Shown here: piece by piece, positions 1 through 11,090 of the stretch
Layout of the letters: every line of letters begins with the position of its first letter
Numbering within the stretch: position 1 is the first letter of the stretch
NCBI RefSeq assembly: GCF_000276665.1
Contig: NW_004955463.1
Location: 12,605,516-12,669,515, forward strand
Length of the DNA: 64,000 nt
Direction: 5' to 3'
DNA from: Chinchilla lanigera
Taxonomy: Eukaryota; Chordata; Mammalia; Rodentia; Chinchillidae
Notes under the pieces: model-generated
Databases searched by the model: none
What the model was told of the DNA's origin: nothing
Seen by the model: only the letters and a program-made list of their open reading frames with translations
Program-made: the position numbers and the translations under genes

Positions 1-48
1 AAGTCAATGATCTTTTCCCCATCTTTGCCACCACATTCTCTTGCCTAG

Positions 49-154
49 GGTCCCTCCTTCTTTGGAATTGGAAACCATATTTAAATGCAACTTGGCCTAT
101 ACAACTTTTATTTGTGGATCTGCACTGAAGTGGAAGGATCTGAAGCGAGCTGCG
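49..154 (+). CDS. KCNU1: KCNU1 (Slo3) internal exon, RCK1 domain, first in window
   Basis: This exon has a strong pyrimidine-rich acceptor ending cctag, and the donor is GCG|gtaaga. The 106 bases hold one base closing a split codon plus 35 open codons, ending phase 0. The peptide PPSLELETIFKCNLAYTT matches the early RCK1 segment of Slo3 as I remember it (human has PPSLELETIFKCYLAYTT) and aligns with the Slo1 segment after the first beta strand of RCK1. RCK1 is part of the cytosolic gating ring that senses intracellular conditions and pulls the pore gate open. The transmembrane exons must lie upstream of the window. Phase and sequence both fit the next exon at 1234. Confidence 0.9.
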
Positions 155-1233
155 GTAAGATCTAGTTCTCTCTCCTTGTGGTTTCCCAAAGCTACAATAA
201 TTAGGATGATAGGCTGTACTGCTACTTTGGATCCTTTAACTGGGGGAAAATAATAGGTTTCTTAACTTTAAAATTTATCGGAAAAAAAGAATAGTAGTTG
301 ACCTCCAAATCCTCTTTGACAAAGGGCAAGTAGATACTACTGTTTGTGGACACTTACATTAAAATTTTTCTTTTACTAAGTTCTCTATTTACTAAATTCT
401 TTACTTTATGGAAAATGAAAGTGTATTTCATCTTATGATTCCAATATGGTTCTTACCAGAACATAGATTTTTAAGTGTTCATCAGTTCTAAACAACTTCT
501 CCTCCTGACCCCGCTAATTTAGATCTTCAGATAGGGAAACGTGAAGGAGAATAGCAGAAACCTCATGAAGAGTTGGAACCACAAATAATGAACAATAGCC
601 AACCCTCCAGTCAGTTTTGGTTTTAGATCAAAGCCAGCTTCCTTTCCTGTTCTAAATCTTGCAGAATCAATAAGCCAAAATGTTTCAGCTCAAAAGGAAG
701 ATCTATATAATGACTTCAAGCAAAAAATGGTAGACCCTATATCTTTCCCTGTCTTATAGCTTGGTATTGCTCGAGATATTTCAATAATTTGCTAGAATCT
801 TAAGATTCAGAATGTAAAATACATTGAATGACTGCTTCCTTTGGGTCAAGAAAACCCCTAATTCCTCCTTTCTTTGCTCTCCTGAAAGGCAAATAAATAT
901 ATAGGAATTTTCTGAAAATGGTCTTACTGCTCATCACTAGATATAAAACAATGGTATGGATGGTTAAAAAAAAATCACTTTGTACTTTACCCATTTTGAA
1001 GCAATCTTCCATCTTTGTTGGAAATCCTGGCCCATCAACTGTAGTTCTCCTCTCCCTGGAAGTATCTACTGGACTCTGATCCTAGTATAGACACCATGAT
1101 CACAACTCCTTCCTATGTGTGTTATCTTTCTTGTTGGCAATTTTATGATAAAATCATAAGAAAACCCAACAAAAGAGACACTAGAATATTTTCTGTGATT
1201 AACAAAATGGCTGCTGTTAATCTTGAAGAGCAG
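155..1233 (+). other. KCNU1 intron, no recognised repeat
   Basis: The intron begins gtaaga and ends gagcag. I see no confident repeat, RNA gene or second gene in it. Short open frames here have no supporting similarity. Confidence 0.6.
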
Positions 1234-1316
1234 GTGGAGTTTTCAGAAGCGTGTCTGATTTTAGCCAACCCTTTGTGCAGCGACTCATACGCAGAAGACA
1301 CTTCCAACATCATGAG
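1234..1316 (+). CDS. KCNU1: KCNU1 (Slo3) internal exon, RCK1 domain
   Basis: This exon is 83 bases: 27 codons starting GTG GAG plus two bases (AG) of a split Arg codon, with donor ATGAG|gtaaga. The peptide EACLILANPLCSD...AEDTSNIMR is diagnostic of the Slo channel RCK1 region. Slo1 has the closely similar [25 protein letters not shown]-type segment that bears the RCK1 calcium-site aspartates. By my alignment two of those Asp positions (in CSD and AED) are kept here, although Slo3 channels are regarded as calcium-insensitive. The acceptor is weak: the ten bases before the AG are mostly purines. The start was set by phase and by alignment to the family. The reading frame upstream of the AG happens to be open, so a slightly different acceptor cannot be excluded. 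Confidence 0.88.
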
Positions 1317-1854
1317 GTAAGAAGACGGCATTGTGCTGTGCATGCTCCAGTGCTGACTTTTCTACCTTTACTAAAACAAAGCCCAGCGCACAGGATGAAG
1401 CAAAAAAAGGTGTTACCTGTCAGAGTACCAGCTTCATCACGTTCCACTTTTATGTTTATTTTTTGTACATACTCTAATATGAAGGTGGATGCAAGTGAAA
1501 CTAGAGGATCATATGTGCATATGTGTTTCTTGGTGTTGTTCCCCAGTGTTTCATAGATAATAGCTATCTGCACTTAAAAGACAAGTGTACAAATAACTGA
1601 CTACTATTTAGATGGCACCATAAAACTAAGATCCTCTTCTCCTCAAAAGGATGCCAGTTTTCAGCTGTCTTTGTATACTTCATTGGGATTTTTATTCTGC
1701 ACTTCTAATGAAATATAATGCAGAGTTTGTACAATGTAGTTATGACCATTAATGGGTATTTTCACAATGGGCAGAGTTAACATTAATATCTGTAACTATG
1801 AATTATCTATGAACAGGAGCTTGACTTGTGATAACTGAAGTTCAGTTATGATTA
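1317..1854 (+). other. KCNU1 intron, unique sequence
   Basis: This is the proximal part of the intron after the 1234-1316 exon. No repeat or RNA gene is recognised before the MaLR provirus begins. Confidence 0.5.
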
Positions 1855-4095
1855 TGATAGTGTATCCATCAGCTATCCCATGGCTAGGACAAAACAGTCA
1901 ACACCCCGAACTAAAGAGAGGTATTTTGGCTTACAGTTTTTTAGGATTCAGTCCAAAGTCAGCTGCTTCCAAGGCAGAAATACCATGATGGACAGGCCTG
2001 GTTGGGGACAGCTGCTCATCCCATGAGACAGCCAAGAAACAGAGAGAACAGGGAGGAGCCATGGATGAGAATACATCCTTCTAGTTCACACCCCCAGTGA
2101 CCCGGTTCTCAGCAGGCCCTTCCTCCTAAGAGCAACACAGCTATGAGCTCATCACTAGATACTCCACTGAAGAGTATAGCACCCCCCACCACTGCCGCCG
2201 TGATTCAGTCACAGTCCAAACATACGAGACTTTGGAGGGACATTTTAGATCTAAATCAAAACATTCTACCCTGGCCCCCCAAGACTCATGTCCATTTCAT
2301 TATAAAAATGCATTTACCCCATCTCTAAGAGTTGCCAATGTATTCACAGTTCCACCACTGCTGAAAATTCCAAGTTCAAAATCTCTTGAGACCCTAGGCT
2401 AGCTCTCAGCTATAAGCCCTTGTAAAAATCAAAACCAAAATTAAGTACTTCCAACACACAGTGTCACCAGGTAAACATTTCCATTCCAAGGATAGAATAG
2501 AGGAATAGAAAGGAATGGAATCGAAGCAAATCTGAAAGCTTGCAGGGTGAACATTAAATTTTGCAGCTCCATGTCCAGCACTTTGGGCAGGGCATGGTGA
2601 GATGGGAGTTCCACAGGGCTTGAGCAGCTCTAACCCTATGACAGTGCTGGTTGTAGCTCACATGGCTTCTCCCTTGAGCTAGCACTGCTGCCTGCCTGAG
2701 GCTTTCCTCAGCAGACAGTCCTTGTTCCTGGCATCTACAACTTCCTGTGGGATCCACCACACTTTCAACTTGACTTTCATAGCATTATGCACTGCTTTCT
2801 CAGGGCCACACTGCCTTGCCTCCCAGAACTTCTTCTGAAGTCTGGGACAAAGCTTCCATGACCCTCACAGTCTTACATCCTGCATGCCAAAAAAGCCAGT
2901 GTCACATGAATGTCAAATTCTGGCAACAGAGGGAGCAGTACATAGGCCCTTGAACCATGACTGTAGTACAGTGCAGTGGCCTCTAAGTGCCTGGAGGGCT
3001 GAGGAGAATTAAATGAATCCCAGGAAACCAGTTCCCTAAGCAGTCCTAGAGCAGGCGACACAGAGGCTCACTTCTCAAGTGAGAGCTTTACAGTTTTAGA
3101 TCCTTGAGTCTGCAAAAGGCAAGGTGTTACTGAGCTGTCTTTCCTTCTGTCCTCATACCAGTATGTGGCTTCTTTTTATTGTACAAAATGTTTTCCACAA
3201 CTGTGCTTTCCATGGTGCCCACTTTGCAGGTACATTCTTTATATTGAAACCACAAACTTTTCACATCTGCTTTTTGCTCACACTTCTCAGCATACCCACG
3301 CCAAAGCCTGAAATTTGGGCTTCTTTGAAATTTTGTCCACCAAATTAATTAGTCCACTTCCCTTGAGTCTCCACAAACTCTCAGGACATGGATAAAATGG
3401 GGACAAATGTGTAACACACATGATCTGTAATCCAACTGCCAATGGAATTTTTCCCATATGAAAGCTACTCATCCTGGGCCTATATTCTTCACGTTTTTAT
3501 CAGCATTCAGCCTTTTGAGGTCTGACAAGAATCTCTCAACAATCTCTGCTTTCTCTGTTTATCATATTCTAAGACTTCCTTAGCCAGCATCTCCAAACCT
3601 TTCTAAATTCTTTCCACAAACCAGTTCCAAAGATTTCTGAACAACATGGTCATAAAGTCACATCAATGACCCCACCGCTCTGGTACCAATTTGTGGATTA
3701 TTCACTATCACACCATTAAGACAAATTACCCAATATACACAATTTGAAGGAGGAGGAATTTGCTTGGGTTCCTGACTTTTATAGGATTCAATCCAATGCT
3801 AGCTGGCTCCAACGCAAAATCAGCAAGGTAGAAAGTCGTAGTGGAGGACAGCGGCTCATTCCATGGCAGACAGGAAGCAGAGAAAAAGAACAGAGCAACT
3901 GGGGACAAGAATATCCCCTTCCAGGTCATGCCCCAAGTGATCCAACCCCATCCAGGCCCCATTTCCTACCAACAAGTCAGCTATGAAGCATCAGTGGAAA
4001 ATCTAGTAATGTGCATAGCATCCCTGTGATCCCATCATCATCCAGATACATAAGACTTTTGGGGGACCTTAAGATTTAAACTATAACAGGTGGCA
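1855..4095 (-). mobile_element. Near-complete MaLR-type LTR retrotransposon (LTR-internal-LTR), antisense
   Basis: Two LTRs of the same family lie in the same orientation at about 1855-2320 (the element's 3' LTR) and 3694-4095 (its 5' LTR). Both carry the landmarks gcttacag...aggattcagtcc, a cagctgctcatccca-like block, and gggacatttta/gggaccttaag followed by (t)aaatc/aaact. Between them, about 1.37 kb has no long open frame. It ends at 3680-3693 with ctggtaccaattt, the reverse complement of the MaLR internal-region start (ttggtaccag). This is the structure of a non-coding, ERVL-dependent MaLR provirus lying in a KCNU1 intron against the gene. LTR divergence suggests an old insertion. Boundaries are approximate to about 15 bases. 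Confidence 0.8.
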
Positions 4096-4620
4096 ATGGT
4101 ATTGTCCCTAACCACACAAATTTTTGGTCCACAGAAAAAAATAAATATGCATAGCTGAAGGTAACTGTACACATAGAAATAGCTGAGGACTATTTATAGT
4201 ACTGTGAATATGAGATAGATCTTAGTGCCTTAACTCATAAATAAGAAAGTTTAATTAGATATTATACGGTCTACTTCAAGCTATGGACAGCAAGTAAATT
4301 TCTATTTTTTCCTATAATTAGCATGTTTGGGTCTGAAGACCAAAACATGAAATTTGTATTTCCTCCCCAAGAACTGGTTCCAGAAGGTCAGTGTCTTCTA
4401 AGACCACTAAGAGACATCTCAACAGATTGCTCTACTCCAGATTAGTCACTGAAGCATGGGGCTCTTCTGTATATGCTATTCATCGAATATTTTAGAAAAC
4501 ACAAATTATATACTATAAAAGTCTTCCTCCACTTATTCATGCATCATTTTAACTCTAAATTGAATTATATAAAATTATGCTATGACACATCACTCATGGG
4601 AATCATTGTGGTTTATGCAG
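4096..4620 (+). other. KCNU1 intron end, unique sequence
   Basis: No recognised element. It ends with the acceptor gtggtttatgcag before the 4621 exon. Confidence 0.5.
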
Positions 4621-4690
4621 GGTACTGTCAATCAAGAACTATTACTCGAAGACCAGAGTCATCATACAGATTCTTCAGTCACATAACAAG
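4621..4690 (+). CDS. KCNU1: KCNU1 (Slo3) internal exon, RCK1 domain
   Basis: This is a 70-base exon: one base completing the Arg codon left open by the previous exon, then 23 codons. The peptide VLSIKNYYSKTRVIIQILQ (then SHNK) matches Slo3/Slo1 RCK1 (Slo1 has VISIKNYHPKIRIITQMLQ). The acceptor gtggtttatgcag is good. The donor AACAAG|gtacgg is acceptable but not optimal at +3 to +5. It is too short to be found by length alone and is secured by phase on both sides and by family similarity. Confidence 0.9.
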
Positions 4691-5085
4691 GTACGGAACA
4701 TTCCAGCACGTTCAGTCTCCTGTTTAGGTCTATGGCACTAGATGAATCTTACTATTCTCAAAGGAGTCTACAAATTAGAAAAGATTTACCAATCACAGGT
4801 GAAACTTGGAGTCTTACAAAGATTACGAATTACTTACAGGTGTAACTTGAGATCAGAATTAGACGTCTGAGCTATTTAACCTGATTTTACCACACTGAAA
4901 AGCCACTAGCCACTTTAAAATCCTGATTTGTTTATTATCGCTTGCACTGACTTGGACACCACTTTTATTCCCAAAAGTGAAGAGTAAATGATATCAAATA
5001 AATGAAATGATAGACATCCATTCAAAAGAACTTTTTTGAGAAGTGTGTATTCTTACCACTTGACCTGATTTCTACCATGAAACAG
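4691..5085 (+). other. KCNU1 short intron
   Basis: This 395-base intron runs from gtacgg to ccatgaaacag. I see no repeat in it. A weak polypyrimidine stretch (ctgatttctacc) precedes the acceptor. Confidence 0.6.
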
Positions 5086-5238
5086 GTTTTCTTGCCAAAG
5101 ATTCCCAGCTGGGACTGGAGTATTGGAGACAACATCATCTGCTTTGCTGAATTAAAGCTTGGATTTATTGCCCAAGGCTGTCTCGTCCCAGGCTTGTGCA
5201 CCTTTCTGACATCTCTATTTGTTGAGCAAAACAAAAAG
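5086..5238 (+). CDS. KCNU1: KCNU1 (Slo3) internal exon, RCK1 domain core
   Basis: This exon is exactly 51 codons, phase 0 at both ends (acceptor aaacag, donor AAAAAG|gtaaac). It encodes IPSWDWSIGDNIICFAELKL followed by GFIAQGCLVPGLCTFLTSLF and VEQNKK. This is the most conserved Slo-family stretch in the window; Slo1 has [25 protein letters not shown]. The segment lies in RCK1, where helices form the intersubunit/flexible interface of the gating ring. The Slo3-type choices GCLVPGLCTFLTSLFVEQNKK, rather than Slo1 SCLAQGLSTMLANLF, are what make me name KCNU1 instead of KCNMA1. Confidence 0.95.
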
Positions 5239-6654
5239 GTAAACTGATTTTGAATCTTGGCTCTTTTGCCATGTCACACATCTTAGGATCAGAAACAGAA
5301 AAAACAAAGTTTTTTGAGGAAAGCATGAAGTTCCCAAGAAATGAAATTTGACTTTTGCTTAACTTAGGAAGAGACTAAGAGATCTAAAGGAAAGTACCAA
5401 ATACTTCACTGGCCTTAAAAAGATCACTTGTCTTATTCCTGCAGTATTTATCTGAAAATTAGAAGTCATAACTCCGTTTCCTATGTACATTCCAGAACGT
5501 CATAAGTATAAATAATACTCATAAGTTTGGAAGCACTTTAGTTATTGAAAGTGAAAATGTAAACAAAGATTATATTATTACTGAATATTTCAAATATTTA
5601 AATGCAAACCAAATTAAGGATGACATAACATAATAAATAAATATTCAAATAAAAGTAGTGATATAAATAAGTTAAAACCAATTTTTTCCAGATTATTTCG
5701 GGGAAAGTACATGCAGTAGTAATAACAGTGATCATGTGCTGATTTATATTATGTATGGGTTTCCCCTCTATAATATTTTACAGTTATATCCCAGCAATAG
5801 GTTGCCAACCTAATTATCTTGATTGTCAAGTGAATTAGTGAATACACACCAATAGTTTTCTGGTCCACAACCTTACTACCATGCTCCATGAACTTCTACA
5901 GCACAAAGGGTAGCATTCCAAATAGCAGTTAGAAAAGGAGCTCCATCCTTTGCTGGGTCAAGTATTCCTGGCCCAAAGACCCTCCAGAAAGTGACCTTCC
6001 TTTCCATTTTATTCTGAGTCCACACTGTCTTTTCATATTCTTGAGACCTCTCTTAGCTTCTGTTTGGTATAGACCTCTGTTCTAAACAAAGTTTTACACG
6101 TTTCCCTGTACCTTCCTTAACCCATTAAGGAAAACAGAAAGAAGTAAAAGATGTTCTAGCCAGCAAAATTCTAACAGGAACAAATAGAATTCTTACGTAG
6201 TTTCTTCAGTGAATGTGAGGAGATATATTATATAGATAACAAGAAATAACCATTAGGTAGGAGGGAATGAACCTTGATGAGCATGCTTTTTCTTTCATTT
6301 AGAAGTCACTGTGTATGGCTGAAGTATGGCTTGTAAGGAAGTTTTCTTTGCCTGCGTGGTATGCAGAGAAACAGACAGAGTTTCAACATTCTGCTGTGAT
6401 TATTGTGACTTTTGCACCTATGCCTAAACAAGACAGATGGAATGAAACTTCTGTATGAAGACACTGTCTCTTCTATGGAAATATAGAATACAGAGATGTA
6501 AAACCAATCAATCTGTTTTTCTCTTTTCCTTTTTTCAAAAAATCTGGACTATTAATCTTTTTTAGGGATAGGAACCTTCCAATATTCATCACACAATGAC
6601 ATAGAAACTAGGAAATATTTGTGGTCTTCATATATGGATACCACAACTATGTAC
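5239..6654 (+). other. KCNU1 intron, no recognised repeat
   Basis: AT-rich non-coding sequence with no confident repeat, RNA gene or coding similarity. Confidence 0.5.
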
Positions 6655-6712
6655 AACTCACACACACACACACACTCACACACAGTATGTATGTATGTAT
6701 ATGTATATATAT
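6655..6712. repeat. (CA)n / (TATG)n simple repeat
   Basis: Interrupted CA dinucleotides are followed by gtatgtatgtatatgtatatat. This is an ordinary microsatellite. Confidence 0.85.
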
Positions 6713-7254
6713 TTTTCTTTTAATGAAGTCTGAAATCCACATTCAGAAATCCTAAAGTGGCAATATCTATTATGCTCATTTAGATTCTATACTATTCCGT
6801 AGACTTTGGTTTAGTGGCCAGGACTCAAGCATTCTGAGTCTCATTTTTCTCAAATCAGGTCTTCACTTTGTCTTTCAGTTCTCTGTGTATAAAATGGGAG
6901 TCATTAATCTCATAATATGATTTTTCTAAATGTACAGTTAGTATTTGCAAAACTTCTATTCTTATTAGAAGGTCCTGAATAAATACCAGGTGTTTTGATT
7001 ATATAAATTATATTGTAAAAAATTATATTCTAAAGAGCACTTCTAGTTGGCTCTATGTTGAGAGCATTGCCTTATACTTAAAATTAGATTAGATCCAATA
7101 TATCTGGATTACTTGAGCCCCCACAATCTTCTACACAATATCCGCCAGTTTTCCTCTTTGATCTTTTAAAAACTTTCTCAGGAAAGCTTCTCCATCTCCA
7201 CAGTTATCATTTTTATACTCTTTAAAGTATTGAAACATTTATATCAGAAGTATG
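6713..7254 (+). other. KCNU1 intron with a possible MIR fragment
   Basis: Bases around 6870-6990 (tctgtgtataaaatgggag ... cctgaataaatacc) resemble a decayed MIR in the + orientation, but the match is too weak to annotate firmly. Nothing else is seen. Confidence 0.3.
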
Positions 7255-7665
7255 TTAGGGTTGGGCTAAAAAAGTGTCTCCCAAAGCTCATGTGTTCAGA
7301 AGTGGATCTTTTGGAAGGTGATGAGATAATGGGGTAGCAACCTTACCAATAAATTAATCCAATGATGAGCCTAGAACTAAATATGTTCTTAAGAGATGGG
7401 GCCCTTGTCAAAAGAAGTAGGTCACTGGGGGTATGTCTTTGAGGGGTATGTCTTTTATTTTGATTTTCCTGTCTTCTGTATCCTTGCTACCAGAGGTTGA
7501 TCACCTTCCTTCCACCACAGCCTTCTACTATATGTTTCTGCCTTAAAGCCAGTTAACCAGGAATCAAACCCCTGAAACCATAATCCAAAGTAAACCTCTG
7601 TTCCATAGAGTTGAAGATGTCAGGTATTTTATCCCAGTGGGAAAAGAATGTGATTAATACAAAGC
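7255..7665 (+). mobile_element. MaLR solo LTR, MT/ORR1-like
   Basis: Sense-strand landmarks of rodent MaLR LTRs appear in order: tctcccaaagctcatgtgtt near the 5' end, ggtcactgggggtatgtctttga in the middle, a downstream aaagtaaacctctgtt block, and the terminal caggtattttatcccagtgg ... gtgattaatacaaag. No partner LTR or internal region is visible, so it is a solo LTR. LTRs of this group can supply promoters or splice sites, but no sign of use is visible here. Confidence 0.75.
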
Positions 7666-8650
7666 TCTAAGCCAATTTCTTTACTAATTGAGACTTAAAT
7701 AGTGTCATAAACTACCTGATGAGGGCAGCCCTCTTCATGAGAGGACTCTAACCTCAGAGATTGGGAAATAGCAAGAAATTCTGCTGAATCTCATTATGAA
7801 GAAAGGGATAGAGAAGGGTGCTAAATTGCCTGAACTGGTTGGTCCTTTTCAGAAGGGTGATTCTCAAACCCCAAGATGACCATCTGAGGAGAATTTCTGA
7901 AGCAGCCATAACTTTAAAGTGAAAGTGTTCCAGTAAGTTATAGAAATGTGACTTTTAGCTTAGAGACTTTAGCTGGAGTTAGAGACCCTTCCTGCCCTAT
8001 CAGAGAAATGTGGTGGTGAGTCTCATGGACCCAAGTAAGGAGGATGAAGCAGGCCTGACATAAGACCAGAGAGGAGATACCCCATAGTACCTTCTCTTTC
8101 AAGCTCCTGCTCCTCTAGAAACCTACTGCCATCCTTGATTTTTACATGAACAATGCCATTGATAGAGGTGGTCCTTTGAGTTCATTTGAGCCAAGGAAGT
8201 CTTGTGACTCTTACAGAAGGCAGAAACGTTTTCTCTTTGTAATATAGTTTCATCATTAGAAGACTGAGATGTTTCAAAAAGTCTTAAATAGTCACATCCA
8301 GAGAATGACCACATAGATTCCATGTTATCTCTTCCATCTTACTGCTATTGACTCAGAAAACCATCTACTATGCTGAAATTAGGAATGAGCAAGAGAGAAA
8401 AAAAATCCAATTTGCAATAAGCAGGCTTGGATGCCATCTGGTAAGAAACTGAGACTTGGTGCATCCATCTCATCTTTAACTCCTTAGTGAAAATTGTTGA
8501 GTTTCAGTTCTGCCCTTTGAGTTTTTTTTCAGCTATGCACTAAGATAAATCTCCTTTCTGTGACCTAAATGCCCTGCAAACTAGTGGTATGTATTCTAGC
8601 ATTCTTCATCCTATTTTCACATTTCCTACACCCATGACTTTGTCTCCCAG
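7666..8650 (+). other. KCNU1 intron end, unique sequence
   Basis: No recognised repeat or RNA gene. It ends with the pyrimidine-rich acceptor gactttgtctcccag. Confidence 0.5.
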
Positions 8651-8763
8651 GTTTCTCCTAGAGAACTTTGGCAAAGACATTTCTTGCATGGCCTGAAGAA
8701 TAAAATTCTAACTCAACGTCTGTCTGATGACTTTGCTGGAATGAGTTTTCCTGAGGTTTCCAG
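8651..8763 (+). CDS. KCNU1: KCNU1 (Slo3) internal exon, RCK1 domain
   Basis: This 113-base exon has 37 codons plus two bases (AG), between a strong acceptor (tttgtctcccag) and a consensus donor (CCAG|gtaagt). Its hallmark LKNKILTQRLSDDFAGMSFP followed by EV is essentially identical to the Slo3 sequence I recall (MKNKILTQRLSDDFAGMSFP). The aligned Slo1 segment differs strongly (EYLSSAFVGLSFP). The first ten residues (VSPRELWQRH) are more diverged, as is usual for this fast-evolving sperm protein. Phase fits both neighbours. Confidence 0.95.
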
Positions 8764-9117
8764 GTAAGTTAAGTAAAATACTTTCTTCACCCTTCAATAG
8801 CTCTCTTTGAATGGTGTTCAGGGTGGGCACACTGTAGACAAGGCTCCAATGGCAAATCTAAGGAGGAGGAAGGGATTACCCACAGTTGCTGCAACTTCAG
8901 AGTTACACTGCATGTAAGGAAGTTCACCTGTGTCCCTCTCTAAGGGTTCCTAGTGAGGGACTTGCTTACAAGTGGAAAATCCATGTTTGTGGCTTCCATC
9001 CTCCACTGAGATGCTGGTCTTCCTCCTAACATGGAGCACCGAAGTGTGGGTCAGAGTCTCCCAAACTAGTGTCCTGCTAATTCATCTCTCCTCACAGCTT
9101 CTTGTCTTCTTCCCCAG
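8764..9117 (+). other. KCNU1 short intron
   Basis: This 354-base intron runs from gtaagt to a very pyrimidine-rich acceptor (cttgtcttcttccccag). No repeat is seen. Confidence 0.7.
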
Positions 9118-9189
9118 GCTCTGCTTCATGAAGATGCATCTCATGCTGATAGCCATTGAACACAAATCCCTCCTGACTGGTGGTTCCTG
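9118..9189 (+). CDS. KCNU1: KCNU1 (Slo3) internal exon, RCK1 domain
   Basis: This is a 72-base exon: one base closing an Arg codon, 23 codons, and two bases (TG) opening a Cys codon finished by the next exon. The peptide LCFMKMHLMLIAIEHKSLLT corresponds to LCFVKLKLLMIAIEYKS of Slo1 and a near-identical Slo3 block, the beta-strand that opens the RCK1 C-terminal subdomain. The donor TCCTG|gtacca is non-optimal. I chose it because it alone restores the family reading Cys-Gly-Leu-Ile-Leu-Asn across the junction. The open frame runs on past it to 9244 without family similarity. Confidence 0.88.
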
Positions 9190-10869
9190 GTACCAGTTTG
9201 ACTTCTCATCTTTTCTGTTTTTTTTTAAGGGGAACCTTTATGAATAAGGCTTTTCTAAAGATGCAGTCATAACTAAGCATTTTGGCACTCTTGAGAGCTT
9301 ATTTGTTATGCACACAGGCTCTGGGGTTAGAATGGATTTCTCAGGAGGTAAATGCTTTTGTTTCTATGGCTCTGTTTTCTCTCATGAACAATGTAAGAAG
9401 CTATAGTCACCTTCACAGAGCTCTTCCCCTGAATGCCATTGCTTTGGAGGAAGTCTTGACCATGAAACAATACTGTGAATTACTAGTGATGAAAATGCTC
9501 CCATAATCTCTCACTTTAGAAAGTAAGGTGCAAAGTCTGACAAAATAGCAATTTGACTGGCCTACTAAGTAAAGTCTGTTGCTGATAAATGAAGGAAAGA
9601 GGTGAAAGCATTAGATCATTATCATTTCCTGAGGGTCTTTATGTGGGTAGCATGAAAAGTAAGGGAAATTTATCATGCAACAAAAAGGAGAGATGGAGAG
9701 AAACTAGGACAAACAGAATTTGCATAAACATACATGGAAGAAAAAAGGGTGACTGAAAGGGCTGAGGAGCATGAAGAAAACTATGATGTTGCTTCTGTAA
9801 CTCAAGCTATGATATTGCTTATGTAGCTTGCTTAGTGAAAACATAACTCAAGCTCTATTAGCACCAACAAACTCTGATTCTGCTGATGTCCTGTTAGCTT
9901 TGTGGCATTGGAGAAGTGTTCATGATTTGTACAAGTAGAATAGAGAGGTCAGTTTAGTTAATTTCTAAGCCTAGAAATCCTAGAATTCCAGGAAAACATT
10001 CAAAATTCAATAGCATCCAGTGATCCCACCTGGACAATGAAGGAATGATTCTACATGAAATGTTCAAAAGAAGATCAGTCTGAATAGAGAGATAATAGTT
10101 GTAGAAGTTGTCCGGAAAAAGAAATAAGTGGGCTATTGTAGAAAGAAAGTTATTAATCAGACAGTCAACAAATAATTCACCCAAATCACTAAATTCTATT
10201 TGACAATCCTCCCATGCTCAAGAAAATCACACAATTCAAACTTACATATGTAAACATCTACCCACCTGACTTTCTACTGGAAACTGGTCACAGTAAAAAA
10301 GAGTAGCTTTAGAATCATGTCTCTGCAATTTGAGTTTCAAATTGACCTAAAAGTTGATCAAATTTAATACTATCTTTGGTCTTCAAGAATCTGTGCTATG
10401 CATGGAAATTAACACTGAAATTTTAAAGACAGAGATTCTCAAATCCCATTTCTGACTTTGTAAAGTCAAATTTTCCAAGGGCAGAGCCTAATAATTTTTT
10501 CTGCAGTCTCCCTGACATAGTTTTCCACGTTTTCTTGTTTTCAGTAACTAGTGGACCACACAGTTTTAAGACCCATTCAAACTCGAACATTGTAGGTGTC
10601 CGTAAAATGTATTGAAATACTTGTTAACACATCACAACCAGAAGTGTAACTATTTACTAAGCAGCTAATTCCCACATAGTTGGAAGAGGCCCTGGTGCTG
10701 CTTATACCTGGCACATATCTATTGCCAAAGAAAGAGAGACTCACTCCTACATAGGTTTAACTTACTCACTGAAAAGTCACATGAATCAAAGCAATTACAA
10801 CTTGATTTTAGAAAGATATCAATAGCAGCATTTTCTCACATGAGTGCAGGTTCATGACCCACATTGCTA
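9190..10869 (+). other. KCNU1 intron, mostly unique
   Basis: No confident repeat or RNA gene. The stretch 9310-9380 has weak MIR-like words only. Confidence 0.45.
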
Positions 10870-11090
10870 CGGGAACTTTAGATATATTAATTCTTAAATC
10901 TTCACAACAATGCTGGGACATAGGCACAAAGATTAGTCTCATTTTTAGTCTCATTTTATGGAGCAGGAAACTAAGGCCCTGAAAGGTTAAATAATTTTCT
11001 AAGCTCACACAACTCCCAGGTGAAAAGCCAAGGACTGAACTCAATCTGACTCTGGGGACTGTGGTTCTAGTCACTTTGCTGTACTCAATC
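10870..11090 (-). mobile_element. MIR SINE, antisense
   Basis: On the + strand the classic reversed MIR order is seen: cttcacaacaatgctgggacat, then tcattttatggagcaggaaactaaggccctga, ggttaaataattttctaagctcacacaactcccagg, and aaaagccaaggactgaactc. This is an ancient mammalian tRNA-derived SINE. It carries no coding content. Confidence 0.85.
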
